Shown: piece after piece, positions 42,850 to 54,030 of the stretch
How the letters are laid out: every line of letters starts with the position of its first letter
Position numbering within the stretch: position 1 is the stretch's first letter
NCBI GenBank assembly: GCA_963971575.1
Contig: OZ020612.1
Span: 31,537,916 to 31,601,915, forward strand
DNA: 64,000 nucleotides
Direction: 5' to 3'
Source of the DNA: Liopterus haemorrhoidalis
Taxonomy: Eukaryota > Arthropoda > Insecta > Coleoptera > Dytiscidae
The notes under the pieces: model-generated
What the model was told of the DNA's origin: nothing
Databases searched by the model: none
Seen by the model: only the letters and a program-made list of their open reading frames with translations
Translations under genes and position numbers: made by a program

Positions 42850-45800
42850 CTAGCTGAGCACCCGTGCTTCGCTACGGTATATTGACGATCTCATTAGTGT
42901 AAAATACTCAGTTTGTTATTAAACATGTGTATGGGTAACCTATGTAAGCAAAAACCTAGTCGATATCTCATTTGCCCTAAGAGATATTGAGGAATCCGTG
43001 AAAAAACATTTTACTCTTTTTCACCACATAGAACTTCAAAAAATCCTTTCTTAGTGGTGTCTTACGTCAAACTGAGTAAAAAAAAACTGTGTAAAACTTT
43101 TTAAATATTTTAAAAAGACACATACATATGCCAAAAATGAATGTTATAACTCAACAAATGAAGGAAATACGAAGGGTTCTGTGCCCTGAATGCAGATCCA
43201 CCCTTTTAGTAAAATTTTAAAATAAGCTTAAGTTTAAATAAGTATGGGTAACTTTTGTAAGCAAAAACCAAGTCGATATCTCAATAGCCCTAAGTGATAT
43301 TGAAGAATCCGTGAAATCACATGTCAGCCCTTTTCACCCCCTTAGGGATCGAATTTTGAAAAGTTTCATATTAGTGGGTGCTTACGTCATGAAGGGAATA
43401 TATTTCCCGAATTTCATGTCTCTATGCCAAAGGACGTTCTATCGACTAAAAAATACAAATTAACCCCGTTAGGGATGAAATTAAAAAAAAAAAACTGTCA
43501 AATCGCTTGCTAAATATTTTAAATGGGAAGATATGTAGGTTTCTATTAAATAAAAACCTATGTAAGGTTCCTATAATTAACCCCGAATGTAGATTCATCC
43601 CTTTAAGGGTTGATTAGGATAAAATCCTGAATTTCTGTTTTAAACATTTGTATGGGTAACCTTTGTAAGCAAAAACCAATTCAATAACTAATTGGTTCTA
43701 AGAGATATTGAAGAATTCCTGAAATCATATTTACCCCCTTAGAGGTCGACTTTCGAAAAATCTCTTCTTAGTGGAATACATTTTGCGAATTTCATGTATC
43801 TATGTCCAAAAAACGTTCTATCGAATAACAAATACCCATTTTCCCCCTCTTTTTTTTTCTTTATTGATAATATAAGATAACTAACCAAAGAGGTTAATCA
43901 GTAAATTTAATAGCTACTAATAACATGTGTGGAGTTGTCACTCAATAGTGAACCTCCAGTATATAATAATTATAATAATTATAATTTACCCCTTTAAGGG
44001 TGAAATTTAAAAAAACTGTCAAAATTATTTCGAGGTATTTTAAAAGGACATCTATGTGCATAAAATGAACGTTATGACTCAACACACACAGGAAATACGA
44101 CGGGATGTATAATTCACCTCGAATGTAGATTCACCCCTTTAGGGGTTGATTAGGATAAAATACTGAAATAAGTTTTTGGCATTTGTATGGGTAATCTTTA
44201 TAGGCAAAAATCAAATCGCTTATAACTTATTGGTCCTAAGAAATATTAAGGAATCCTTGAAATCACATTTCACCATTTAGGGATGCAATTTTAAAAAATT
44301 GTCAAAACCATTTCGAGATTTTTTAAAAAGACAACCATCAGCCAAAAATAAATATTATGACTCAACAAATACAGGAAATACGACGGGATGTATAGTTAAG
44401 TCCGAACGTAGATTCACCCTTTTAGGGGTTGATTAGGACAAAATCCTTAAATAGATTTTTTGGCCTTTGTATTGGTAATCTTTATAAGCAAAAACCAAAT
44501 CGATATTTTATTGGTCCACAGAGATATTTGAGTATCATTGAAATCACATTTCACCTTTTTTAACACTTTAGGGGGAAATTAGAAGAACTGTCAAAACTAT
44601 TTCGAGATTAAAGACACCTATGTGCCAAAAAGGTATGTTATAAGTCAACAAACACAGAAATACGACTGCATGTATAATTCACCCCGATTGCAGATTCACC
44701 CCTTTAGGGGTTGATTAGAACAAAATCCTGAAATAGGTTTTTCGTCATTTGTATGAGTAATCTTTGTAAGAAAAAACCAAGTCGATATTTTATTGGTCCT
44801 AAGAGATATTAAGAAATCCTTGAATTCACATTTCACACCTTTTCACCCTTAAGGGATGCAGTTTTAAAACACTGTCAATATTATTTCGAGATATTTTAAA
44901 AATACACTTATGTACCAAAAATAAACTTTATAACTCAACAAACACAGGAAATACGACGGGATGTATAATTCACCCCGTTTGTAGATTCACCCCTTTAGGG
45001 GTTGATTAAAACAAAATCTTGAAATAAGTTTTTCGGCATTTGTATGAGTAATCTTTGTAAGCAAAAACCAAGTCGGTATCTTATTGGTTCTAGAGATATT
45101 AAGGAATCCTTGAATTAACATTTCACCCCCTTTTCACCCTTTAGGGATGTAATTTTAAAAAACTGTCAATACCATTTCGAGATATTTTAAAAAGACACCT
45201 ATGTGCAAAAAATAAATTTTATAATTCAACAAATACATGAAATACGACGGGATGATTAATTAACCCCGTTTGTAAATTTACCCCTTTGGAGGTTGATTAG
45301 GACAAAATCCTGAAATAAGGATTTCGGCATTTGTATGAGTAATTATTGTAAGAAAAAACCAAGTCGATATCTTACCGGACCTAAGAGATATTAAGAAATC
45401 CTTGTATTCACATTTCACCCCTTTTCACCTTTAAGGGCTGCAATTTTAAAACACTGTCAATATTATTTCGAGATATTTTAAAAAGACACTTATGTGCCAG
45501 AAAGAAAATTTATAAATCAACAATTTCAGGAAATACGACGGCATGTATAAAATTCAACCCAATTGTATATTCAAGGGGTTGATTAGGATAAAAACCTGAA
45601 ATAAGTTTAATCTTTGTAAGCAAAAACCAAGTCGGTATCTTCTTGGTCCTAAGAGATATTAAGGAATCCTTGAATTTCACCCCTTTTCACCCTTTAGGTA
45701 CGTAATTTTAAAAAACTGTCAGTACCAATTCGAGATTTTTTAAAAAGACAGTTATATGCCAAAAATAAATTTTATAACTCAACAGACACAGGAAATACGA

Positions 45801-46660
45801 CGGGATGTATTATTCACCCCGATTGTAGATTCACCCCTTTAGGGGTTGATTAGGACAAAATCCTGAAATTGGTTTTTCGGTATTTGTATGGGTAATCTTT
45901 GTAAGCAAAAAGCAAGTCGATATCTTATTGGTCCTAAGAAATATTAAGGAATCCTTGAAATCACGTGTCACCCCTTTTCACCCTTTGGGGCTGAAATTTA
46001 AAAAAACTGTCAAAACCATTTCGAGATATTTTAAAAGGACACCTATGTGCCAGAAATAAATGTTACATCTCATCAATCACAGGAAATACGACGGGGTGTA
46101 TAATGCACCCCAATTGTAGATTCACCTCTTTAGGGGTTGATTAGGACAAAATCCTGAAATAAATTTTTCGGTATTTGTATGGGTAATTTTTGTATGCAAA
46201 AAGCAAGTCGATATCTTATTGGTCCTAAGAGATATTAAAGAATCCTTGAAATTACATGTCACCCTTTTTCACCCTTAAGGGGTGAAATTTAAAAAAACTA
46301 TTTCGAGGTATTTTAAAAAGACACCTATGTGCTAAAAAGAAACCTTATGACTCAACAGACACAGGAAATACGACGGGATGTAAAATTCACCCCGATTGTA
46401 GAATTACCCCTTTAGGGGTTGATTAGTACAAAATCCTGAAATATGTTTTTTGGCATTTATATGGGTAATCTTCGTAAGCAAAAACTAAGTCGATATCCCA
46501 TCAACCCGAAGAGATATTAAAGAATCCGTGAAATCAGATTTCACCCCTTTTCGCTTAGGGTTTATATTTCGAAAAATCCCTTCTTAGTGGGTGCTTACGT
46601 CATGGAGGGAATATACTCCAAATTTCAAGTTTCTAGGTCCAGGGGTTCGGGCTGGGCGGT
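42850..46660 (-). mobile_element. Helitron-like element, diverged copy 4 without its 5' end
   Basis: Same family as the array at 1465-14036: CTAGCTGAGCACCCGTGC and the same 3' hairpin at the left, the ~297-bp satellite monomers inside, and the GCTGGGCGGTGA block at the right. The GTCA microsatellite and the TC terminus are missing, and homology ends at 46660. It is clearly more diverged (many indels) than the three array copies. About 150 bp at 43845-43975 starting with a poly-T run are foreign and look like a short reverse-oriented retrotransposon tail. Confidence 0.85.
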
Positions 46661-46765
46661 GAAATAAACAAGGCAGATAATACACTTACGTTATTTATAC
46701 GTCATACATTCAGTTTATGGGAAATTTGAAAAAGTTAAAAAAATATTAATTTTAAAAATTATGTA
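46660..46765 (+). repeat. Right copy of the direct repeat flanking Helitron copy 4
   Basis: Matches 42740-42848. The sequence after it (ACTATATACATAT) differs from that after the left copy, where the Helitron begins. Confidence 0.8.
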
Positions 46766-46837
46766 CTATATACATATAAAAAGAGAGATTTGGCTAAAAG
46801 AGTTTAAATAAAGCAATAAAACAAACAATCTTCAGAG

Positions 46838-47597
46838 CTAAAGTTTCTTATTTAAATAATTATTGTAAAAAATATATGTATGTATGAAGGTCTAAAAATT
46901 ATATCAATAACTTCTTCTTTGGGTATAATCAGCTGGGCTGTCTTTTGGCGTCACATTAGTCCTCTCTCTTGATCAGTTAATTGTCAAGTGTCAAAAAATA
47001 TTTATATGTCAGATAACCTAAAAAATATATAACTGCGTAAAAACAAATTACATGGAGAATTTTCTACGCCAAGAATATAAATAAAAGTCTAAATATGTAA
47101 ATAATAACAAAATATATGAAAAAAATTAAATAATATATATTTCCAATGTACGACACTGAACATCTGTCAACTTGGACTAAAAACAATATTTTAACAGTGT
47201 AATAGGGATGACGATCTAAACCAGTGGTTCTCAACCTTTTTTAGGTGAAGGCACCCCTATGCAAAATGTGAGATCTTCGCGGCACCCTACTATTAAATAT
47301 GTCACAGAAAGAGAGCGAGCGAGCGAGCCGTTCAAGGTCGGGCGTTTTTGGCGTCCAATAAACTCGCAAGGGTTTTATGACGAGTGAGACAGAACACATT
47401 TCCCGCGTATTTTCTGTAAGACACGGGTCTTACCGAGATTCCGAGAATAGCGGCGAATTTATTTTGAAAAGCTCGCGGCACCCTTTTCGTGTGCTTGTGG
47501 CACCCTGGTTGAGAACCACTGATCTAAACCAATCCGAAGCAAGGACAAACAGCTCCTATCTTCTTACACACATTTTTCTACTTTGAAATAGACCATT
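46838..47597 (+). repeat. Second copy of the 158-643 repeat, interrupted by a hAT MITE
   Basis: Colinear with 158-643 (AAAGTTTCTTATTTAAATAA at the start, GAAATAGACCAT at the end) except for a 300-bp insertion plus its 8-bp duplication. Its right end TTTGAAATAGACCAT is the inverse of ATGGTCTATTTCAAA at 42574, so the ends of one larger element may lie at about 42573 and 47597 with Helitron copy 4 inside. Confidence 0.75.
47222..47521 (+). mobile_element. hAT MITE with 8-bp target duplication and known empty site
   Basis: Ends CAGTGGTTCTCAACCTTTTT and inverse GGTTGAGAACCACTG, typical of Charlie-like hAT elements. Duplication ATCTAAAC at 47214-47221 and 47522-47529. The uninterrupted target ATCTAAAC exists in the paralogous repeat at 571-578. 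Confidence 0.95.
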
Positions 47598-47848
47598 GAG
47601 AAGTGACATTACCGTTGGCGGCGCTGTAATACAAGAAAATATGGCTGAATTGTCTAGTATTCAGCTGTGAATATGCTAACAGGGAACAGGTTAATTTAAG
47701 CACAATACATTTTTATTTTATGAAAATGTTTCGATCGACATTCTAACAAAAAATAAACACTAGAAAATATGTATTAATTTCAAACAGTACTACAGTCGCG
47801 TAGTACAATATTTGACCACCAGACTGCGTAGCCGAGCGTGTCAGTTCT
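47597..47848 (+). mobile_element. MITE family E, short copy (~252 bp)
   Basis: Left end TTGAGAAGTGACATTACCG and right end TGTCAGTTCTCAA are inverted. Related sequence makes up the arms of the large inverted repeat at 49126-50704 and a fragment at 60544-60625. 47849-48236 is AT-rich with nothing recognised. Confidence 0.65.
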
Positions 47849-48236
47849 CAATAGTAGTTCTAAGTTTATAAAAATAAGGTCTAAATTAATATTATATATA
47901 TATATAAACCATATGTATTGATGTAATTTACTTTCTAATTAATGTTCTTTATTAAATTGTTTACAAAATACTTAAAAATTGATGTGAAGTGTGAATTTTC
48001 ACACATTTCTGGGTTTTGCAGGTATTTAGTAACTGAACGATGATTATTTGGGATGCCAAAACAAATTTTATGTCAAAATATTTTTTTATGAATTTTAATT
48101 CGAATGCCTTATACCATTATTTAAGTTTCTAAATATGTGCAGTATTTTTTTTTTATATAGCAAGGTTCCAAAATATAACTAGAATTTTGACAAAATAATT
48201 TAAACAAAATAAAAATGCAAAAAAAACAATAAATAA

Positions 48237-48322
48237 AATTAACAGGATTCGAACCCTAGTTTGCAAATTAAGTTACATTATTAAGCGTACGTCAAAACCA
48301 ACTATGCTACTAGAGCTACTAA
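48237..48322 (-). repeat. tRNA-derived SINE head or tRNA pseudogene
   Basis: On the minus strand an A box TAGCATAGTTGG (48309-48298) and a B box GGTTCGAATCC (48255-48245) both fit the RNA polymerase III consensus exactly. The stretch between does not fold into a normal anticodon arm and the acceptor stem is not paired, so it is not a functional tRNA gene. The downstream body towards 47850 is AT-rich without a clear tail. Confidence 0.55.
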
Positions 48323-48795
48323 TCTGGTGTGTTACATAACGAATTAAATAGTTAACATATTTTATTTAAAAACACAAAAAATGCGTTATTTTCCGAAAAC
48401 AAAATCTGATCAAAAATTCCTGTTGTACTATTCCGGTTCACACCAATGTACATTACTTAGAATTTTTTTAGATTTTTAGTTTAAACCATCTGGGCTACAG
48501 GGTGTGGGACAAAAATTTTTTTGCACAATTTTGGCAAAAATCGCATCAAAATAATTTACTTTGCAAAAATAAAAATTTGATCGTTAATCCACGTACTAAG
48601 GGCTTTCATTTGATACCCTGCTCAGAATTTTAAAAAAATATTTTTTTTTTCGATGAGCACATATTTGTTTATATTTTTAGGGGTGTATGTTTTTTAGATG
48701 TTTTAGTATTTTTCCTATGTGCGGGTCAAAGAGTTGTATAAGCATGCCAAATTTCAACTCTCTAGGTTTAGCCGTTTGGCTACAATTTTTACCGA

Positions 48796-48853
<58 letters not shown>

Positions 48854-49122
48854 GACAAAATGACGGTATAAGGGTTTTTTGGTCATACCTACAAAACCCT
48901 AAAAATGAATTAAATATTACATGGATTTTAGAAATGTTATCCAATAAACACGGCTTCTATTTTTCACATATTTTTTTATTATTTCGAAGTTGGGAACACT
49001 TACCTTCTTATCTTTAGCACATTTGACACAAACTCGACTCTTCTATTACTGCAAAACCACCAGGTATTGTTAACAACTATAGTAAGATAAAAACATAAAC
49101 TAAATTTAAACTAAAATCACAA
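48323..49122. other. Unassigned AT-rich sequence with a GACA microsatellite
   Basis: No gene or known repeat except the microsatellite at 48795-48854. The block around it (AAATTTCAACTCTCTAGG before, ACGGTATAAGGGTTTTTTGG after) looks like the end of a dispersed repeat. Confidence 0.4.
48795..48854 (+). repeat. (GACA)n microsatellite
   Basis: About 14 uninterrupted CAGA/GACA units. Tetranucleotide tracts of this kind often sit at ends of dispersed repeats; the Helitron array here has a comparable GTCA tract. Confidence 0.95.
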
Positions 49123-49125
49123 TTG

Positions 49126-50704
49126 AGAAGTGACATTACCGTTGGCGGCGCTGTATTCCAAGGCAATATGGCTGTCGTGTCTAGTATTCAGCTGTCAATA
49201 TGCTAACAGCGAACAGGTTAATTTAAGCACAGTACATTTTTATTTTATGAAAATGCGAGTAAATATTTGGGAAATTTTTTATTTTTTACGCGCTACACAT
49301 TATTGAGGTGTATAACAGAAGGTGCGCATCAAATTACAGTATTTTAAGTTTAATTTTAGTAGATTTATTGAAGTGTAATTTGTAGTAGAGCAGGTGTAAA
49401 TGCCGAGCACGTAATTTTATGTGTTACATCTGAGTGTCGGTCATCTGAATTTACAATATATGGATTCTGTTTGCAAACAAGTGCATTATGTTCATTGCCT
49501 CATGAAATAAAATTAGTTTTAGTTGGACAGGGGCAGCTAAAAGTTAAAATGCAAGTGCAAGCATATTAGTGTAATTTTGTTTTTCTGCGACAAATGTAAT
49601 GAACAAACTCGCATAGTATCAGTTACTTTTTAACTCAAAATATATTTCCATGCCTCCCTCCTGACCATAACGAAATCTTTTCCAATCTGGACTTAATATT
49701 AACTTTCCCTCCATTTTTCTTAAGAAAAAAACTAAGATGCCTATCTTTGTCCTATCTTGAATGACAGCCAAAAACACTACAATTTGTTCTACATTTACAG
49801 TTTTTCACAACGTCTATAGACATTCTAACAAAAAATCAACACTAGAACATATGTAATAAGTTCAAACAGTACTACAGGCGCCTAGTACAATATTTGACCA
49901 CCAGACTGCATATCCGAGCGTGTCAGTTCTCAATAGGTAAAGTCTGGTTCTTTGATTTAGATGGAACTAGATTTCCAATTCCAGTTTCTTTTATAGATTA
50001 AGTGAGGCTTTTGATAATTTTGTTTAGAAAAAGCCTACTTCAAACCATAAAAGAAGAACTCATGACAACTTCCAAAAATGTAAATTTCAGTTAGTTCCGC
50101 CTAAACGTTTGGAATTGAGAACTGACACGCTGGAATTCGCAGTCTGGTGATCAAATATTGTACTAGGCGCTCTAGTACTGTTTGAACTTATTACATATGT
50201 TCCAGTGTTGAATTTGTGAGAATGTCGATAGAAGTGAAAAACTATTAAAGTAGAACAAATTGTAGTGTTTGTGGTTGTCATTCAAGACAGGACAAAGATG
50301 GGCATCTTAGATTTTTTCTTTTCTTCAGAAAAATGAAGGGAAAGATAATATTAAGACCAGATTGGGAAAATATTTGGTTATGGAAAGGAGGAAGACATGA
50401 GAATATATTTTGAGTTAAAAAGTAACTGATACTATGCGAGTTTGTTCATTACATTTGTCACAGAAAAACCAAACTGCACTAATATGCTTGCACCTGCAAG
50501 TTTAATATTTAATTTTTAGCTGCTCCTGTCCAACTAAAACTTATTTTATTTCATGAAGCAATGAACATAATGCACTTGTTTGCAAACAGAATCCATATAT
50601 TGTAAATTCAGATGACCGACACTCAGATGTATCACATAAAATTATGTGCCCGGCATTTAACACCTGCTCAACTACAAATTACATTTCAATAAATCTATGT
50701 ACTG
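49126..50704. mobile_element. Large inverted repeat, family E arms with a MITE in the loop
   Basis: 49357-49936 reappears inverted at 50115-50704 (landmarks AACTCGCATAGTATCAGTTA on the left and its inverse on the right; CAATATATGGATTCTGTTTG likewise). The arms are about 580 bp and roughly 90% alike. The inner edges are the family E terminus TTGAGAACTGACACG. The 178 bp between are a MITE B. The left arm continues out to 49126, where it repeats 47597-47725; the right arm is cut by the copia start at about 50706. Confidence 0.8.
49940..50114 (+). mobile_element. MITE family B in the loop of the inverted repeat
   Basis: Starts AAGTCTGGTTCTTTGATTTA after TA (49938-49939) and ends TAGTTCCGCCTAAACGTTTG, running directly into the family E terminus. 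The right TA is lost. Confidence 0.65.
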
Positions 50705-50705
50705 A

Positions 50706-51316
50706 AATTATATCAGTATTTGAACAGTCATCTTTACAACGTCTGTATACGTTGTTCGATTGTTTTTTCGAAACAACAAAAGATGACGTCACTTCCGTCA
50801 CCAAACACACGTTTCGACTGGCGAACATGTTCGAAGATCTACGTGATGAACTAAAGAAAAGCAACCCAAATGCAACACTCCCTCTCTCGCTGCTTCATCA
50901 TCGTATTTTTGAAACACTCGGTGCTGAATATCAATATTATCGGCCGACATGGTATCGTGTTCCGGAAATCGAGCAAACGACAAAACTTCTCATTGAAAAT
51001 TTGCGTTCGATTGAGAATTCGCTAGTGACACATGGACAGACTCAAACAGTTGGCGCTTTCTACGTAAAGTCGAGACAAGATGAACGACAACACCAAAAAC
51101 AAGCCGACAACAAATTTTAACAAAATGAAAAAGAGAGAAAGTCGTTCTTGTCTGTATTGTAAGAAAATTGGGCATGTTATTGCAAATTGCCGAAAACGTG
51201 AAAACGAAAACGTGCTGCAGAGGAAACAAAGGCAACTATCAGCAACAGCAACTCCGACTCCAGTTCGTAGAAGAACAGCAAACCCAGTACATTTTTTGCT
51301 ACTGGTTTGGTAGTTA
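50706..51316 (+). pseudogene. Copia element 2: gag
   Basis: 5'-truncated gag. From about 50706 the frame encodes FEQSSLQRLYTLFDCFFETT, HTFRLANMFEDLRDELKK and TTKLLIENLRSIENSL, the capsid part of copia gag, to a stop at 51118. A one-base shift near 51080 leads to the zinc knuckle CLYCKKIGHVIANC in the next frame (51080-51313). The LTR and start of gag are absent because the inverted repeat abuts it. Confidence 0.75.
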
Positions 51317-52019
51317 ACACAAATTTTGATAGCGCTGATAGCTGGATTTCGGATTCCGGTACAACAAACCATATATCAACAAACAAACAGCTGGCAACAA
51401 GTTTATTCTTGCATACGGATCTGGTAGTGTCAATATCGAAGTACAAGTAGATAATATATGGTTGCCCGCTTCTTTAAATGAAGTTTGGTATGTACCAGAT
51501 GCCCGACATCAACTTTTTTCTGTTTGTCAAGCAGCTAAATATGGAAATGACATCACTTTCTACAGCAAGGGCGTAGTCATTCGGCGTGATGGCAAAGTCG
51601 TCGCAACCGGAAAACTCAACGGTCCTGTATACACCATGGATATGCGTGTTAGTGCTCCGGACTCACAAGTGGAGGTTAACTTAACAACCTCAGAACAACT
51701 GTTGCAGGGATGGCACGGGCGACTCGGCCACCAAGACAAACGTCATGTGCGTAATGTGCTATCTCGTTACGGTGTAACGGTTAAGTGTTTGGACACCACA
51801 TCGTTTTGTGATGGTTGTGTTCTCGATAAATCACACCGCAAATCGTTTCATTCACGTGAAAATCGTCCACAAACTGTTGGTGAACTGATCAATGCTGACG
51901 TGAACGGTCCAATGAGTGTAAATTCTATTGATGGCTTCCGTTATTATGTAGTGTTTAAAGACGACTACTCGCGTTTCGTTCGTATATTCTTTTTAAAGAA
52001 TAAATCAGAAGTGGTTATA

Positions 52020-52584
52020 ACGGGTGTTTTTTTTAGAGGTATAGAACTTTAAATTGCAATAAAACAACGATGGATTATTCGATTGACATGAATTTTTTTT
52101 TATTCGAAAGATAATCTTGTGGCATTACATTAAATCATACCAACAAGACGGCGCAACATGTCATACAGCTCGTGCCACAATCGATTTATTGAAAGACACG
52201 TTTGGTGACCGCCTAATTTCACGTTTTGGACCTGTGAATTGGCCTCCAAGATCTTGTGATTTAACACCGCTGGACTACTTTCTGTGGGGCTATGTAAAGT
52301 CATTGGTCTATGCGGATAAGCCACAAACGCTTGACCATTTGGAAGACAACATTCGCCGTGTTATTGCCGATATACGGCCACAAATGTTGGAAAAAGTCAT
52401 CGAAAATTGGACGTCCAGATTGGACTACATCCGAGCCAGCCGTGGCGGTCATATGCCAGAAATCATATTTAAAATGTAATGCCACAAGATTATCTTTCGA
52501 ATAAAAAAAAATTCATGTCAATCGAATAATCCATCGTTGTTTTATTGCAATTTAAAGTTCTATACCTCTAAAAAAAACACCCAT
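52020..52584 (+). mobile_element. DD41D-type mariner derivative with 112-bp inverted ends
   Basis: 52020-52131 and 52473-52584 are inverted repeats of 112 bp with one mismatch (second base), starting ACGGGTGTTTTTTTTAGAGG on the left. TA target duplication at 52018-52019 and 52585-52586. The 341 bp between encode only the last part of a transposase. Ends this similar indicate a young insertion. Confidence 0.95.
52117..52479 (+). CDS. Truncated mariner transposase (C-terminal third)
   Basis: 120 residues, open, but its first codons lie in the left inverted repeat, so the Met is probably fortuitous. Visible are YQQDGATCHTAR (second catalytic Asp) and NWPPRSCDLTPLDYFLWGYV (third catalytic Asp). 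41 residues separate QQD and the Asp of PLDY, the spacing of the DD41D (rosa-like) group. The N-terminal DNA-binding HTH and the first catalytic Asp are deleted, so it cannot catalyse transposition. The stop lies in the right inverted repeat. It is an internal deletion derivative that must move in trans. Confidence 0.8.
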   Translation: MWHYIKSYQQDGATCHTARATIDLLKDTFGDRLISRFGPVNWPPRSCDLTPLDYFLWGYVKSLVYADKPQTLDHLEDNIRRVIADIRPQMLEKVIENWTSRLDYIRASRGGHMPEIIFKM

Positions 52585-52884
52585 TACATTTAAAAACATT
52601 CTTGAAAGAGTGTGATACCTCTGGCCACAAAGTGAAATATTTTCGGTCAGATGGTGGCGGTGAATTTAATTGCAATTCGGTTTTGACAGAGCTAAGTGAT
52701 CGTGGTATCGAGTTATACCTGACATGTCCGGATACGCCTGAGCAAAACGGTGTCGCAGAACAGTCAAATCGGCATGTGGTAGAACTAGCTCGTTCAATGC
52801 TATCAGTCGGCAAGTTATCTAAATATTTTTGGGCTCACGCGTGTGAAACTGCCATGTTTCTGATTAATCGCACTGGAAAGTCTA

Positions 52885-54009
52885 GTGTTGAAGGTAAAAC
52901 GCCATTCGAACTATGGTCCGGCAGAGTTTAACAGTTTCGACTATTTGCGCATTTTCGGTTCAGAATGCTACGTAAATGTACCGAAGAAATTTCGCTCCAA
53001 ATTCGACAATAAAGCTGTCTTCGGTTATTTTGTTGGCTACGTAAATGATAAAGATGGTTACAAAGTATGGGTGCCATCAAAACATCGTGTAATGAAATCA
53101 CGCAATGTTGATTTTCGTCCAGAAAAACTGTGTACAACAAACAACTTGATTGAACTCGAACTTAGCAACACCTTAGAAGAAATAGAAGAAAATGACTCCG
53201 ATAACCAAAGTGAAATTCAAACTGGTCGTCCAGTCCGCAAAATTTGTCCTCCAGTGAAATTGAATGACTATGAAGTGGAATATCAAGCTCATCGCTCTCA
53301 AGTGAATAGTGCGTTCACATGTTTAGCAGAGGCTGTTCATGAAGAACTTGCACCAACTAATTTCAGTGATGCTATGAAATGTCACGATTCAAATAAATGG
53401 CTGAGTGCAATGGAGGAGGAAATAAATGCCTTCAAGGAAAACGAGACATGGGACTTAGTGCCACTACCAAAAGGCAAACGAGCCATTGATAACCGTTGGG
53501 TTTTACGAGTAAAATATAAGCCTGATGGTTCTATAGATCGATACCTTGCTCGCTTGGTAGTTCGAGGTGTCTTTCAACGAGCTGGATTCGATTACGATGA
53601 GACTTTTAGTCCAGTCGCTCGATATGATGCTATTCGTACATTAATAGCGATTGCAGCCAGAGAAAATTTAGTGCTTAGTCAATTTGATGTAAAAACAGCA
53701 TTCCTGTATGGAGACATAGATGCAGAAATTTACATGACTCAACCTCTAGGATTTGATGATGGGTCAGGCCGAGTCTGTCGTCTCAAGAAATCGCTATATG
53801 GACTCAAACAGTCACCCCGATGTTGGAACAACAAGTTCCATTCATTCATGGAAAAGAATGGTTTCGTCCGTTCAACGGCAGATCCTTGCATTTACATTTG
53901 GCAGAATAAGACAGAAAAACTATTGGTCGCAATATACGTTGACGACGGTCTTATTGCAGGTTCAATTCGAAAAGCAGTTGACTCGTTTCTGGACTTATTG
54001 ACGTCATAG
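52885..54009 (+). pseudogene. Copia element 2: reverse transcriptase
   Basis: The longest copia frame here, 374 residues, overlapping the integrase frame by ~46 bp. Linker with YLRIFGSECYVNVPKKFRSK, then reverse transcriptase: WLSAMEEEINAFKENETWDL, DRYLARLVVRGVFQRAGFDY, SQFDVKTAFLYGDIDAEIYM, SLYGLKQSPRCWNNKF and the catalytic YVDDGLIAGS. The stop is at 54007. It is of a different copia lineage from element 1. Confidence 0.9.
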
Positions 54010-54030
54010 TTCAAAATCACAGTAGGCTCT

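Larger units (their letters stand above)
51317..52931 (+). pseudogene. Copia element 2: protease and integrase, interrupted by a mariner
   Basis: Protease remains at 51326-51400 (SWISDSGTTNHIST, catalytic DSG). 51462-52017 has VWYVPDARHQLFSVCQAAKY, GAG pre-integrase HGRLGHQDKRH with CDGCVLDKSH, and the integrase core start VFKDDYSRFVRIFFL. The mariner derivative (52020-52584) cuts the core. 52602-52931 continues with KYFRSDGGGEFN, PDTPEQNGVAEQSN and ends LWSGRV at a frameshift. All three catalytic acids are present but in separate pieces. Confidence 0.85.

Noticed and set aside
48237..48322. Functional tRNA gene.
   Set aside because: A and B boxes are perfect but no acceptor or anticodon stem can be formed.
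48677..48886. Minus-strand open frame rich in CLSV repeats.
   Set aside because: It is a translation of the GACA microsatellite.
51080..51313. Separate small zinc-knuckle gene.
   Set aside because: It is the nucleocapsid part of copia 2 gag displaced by a one-base shift.
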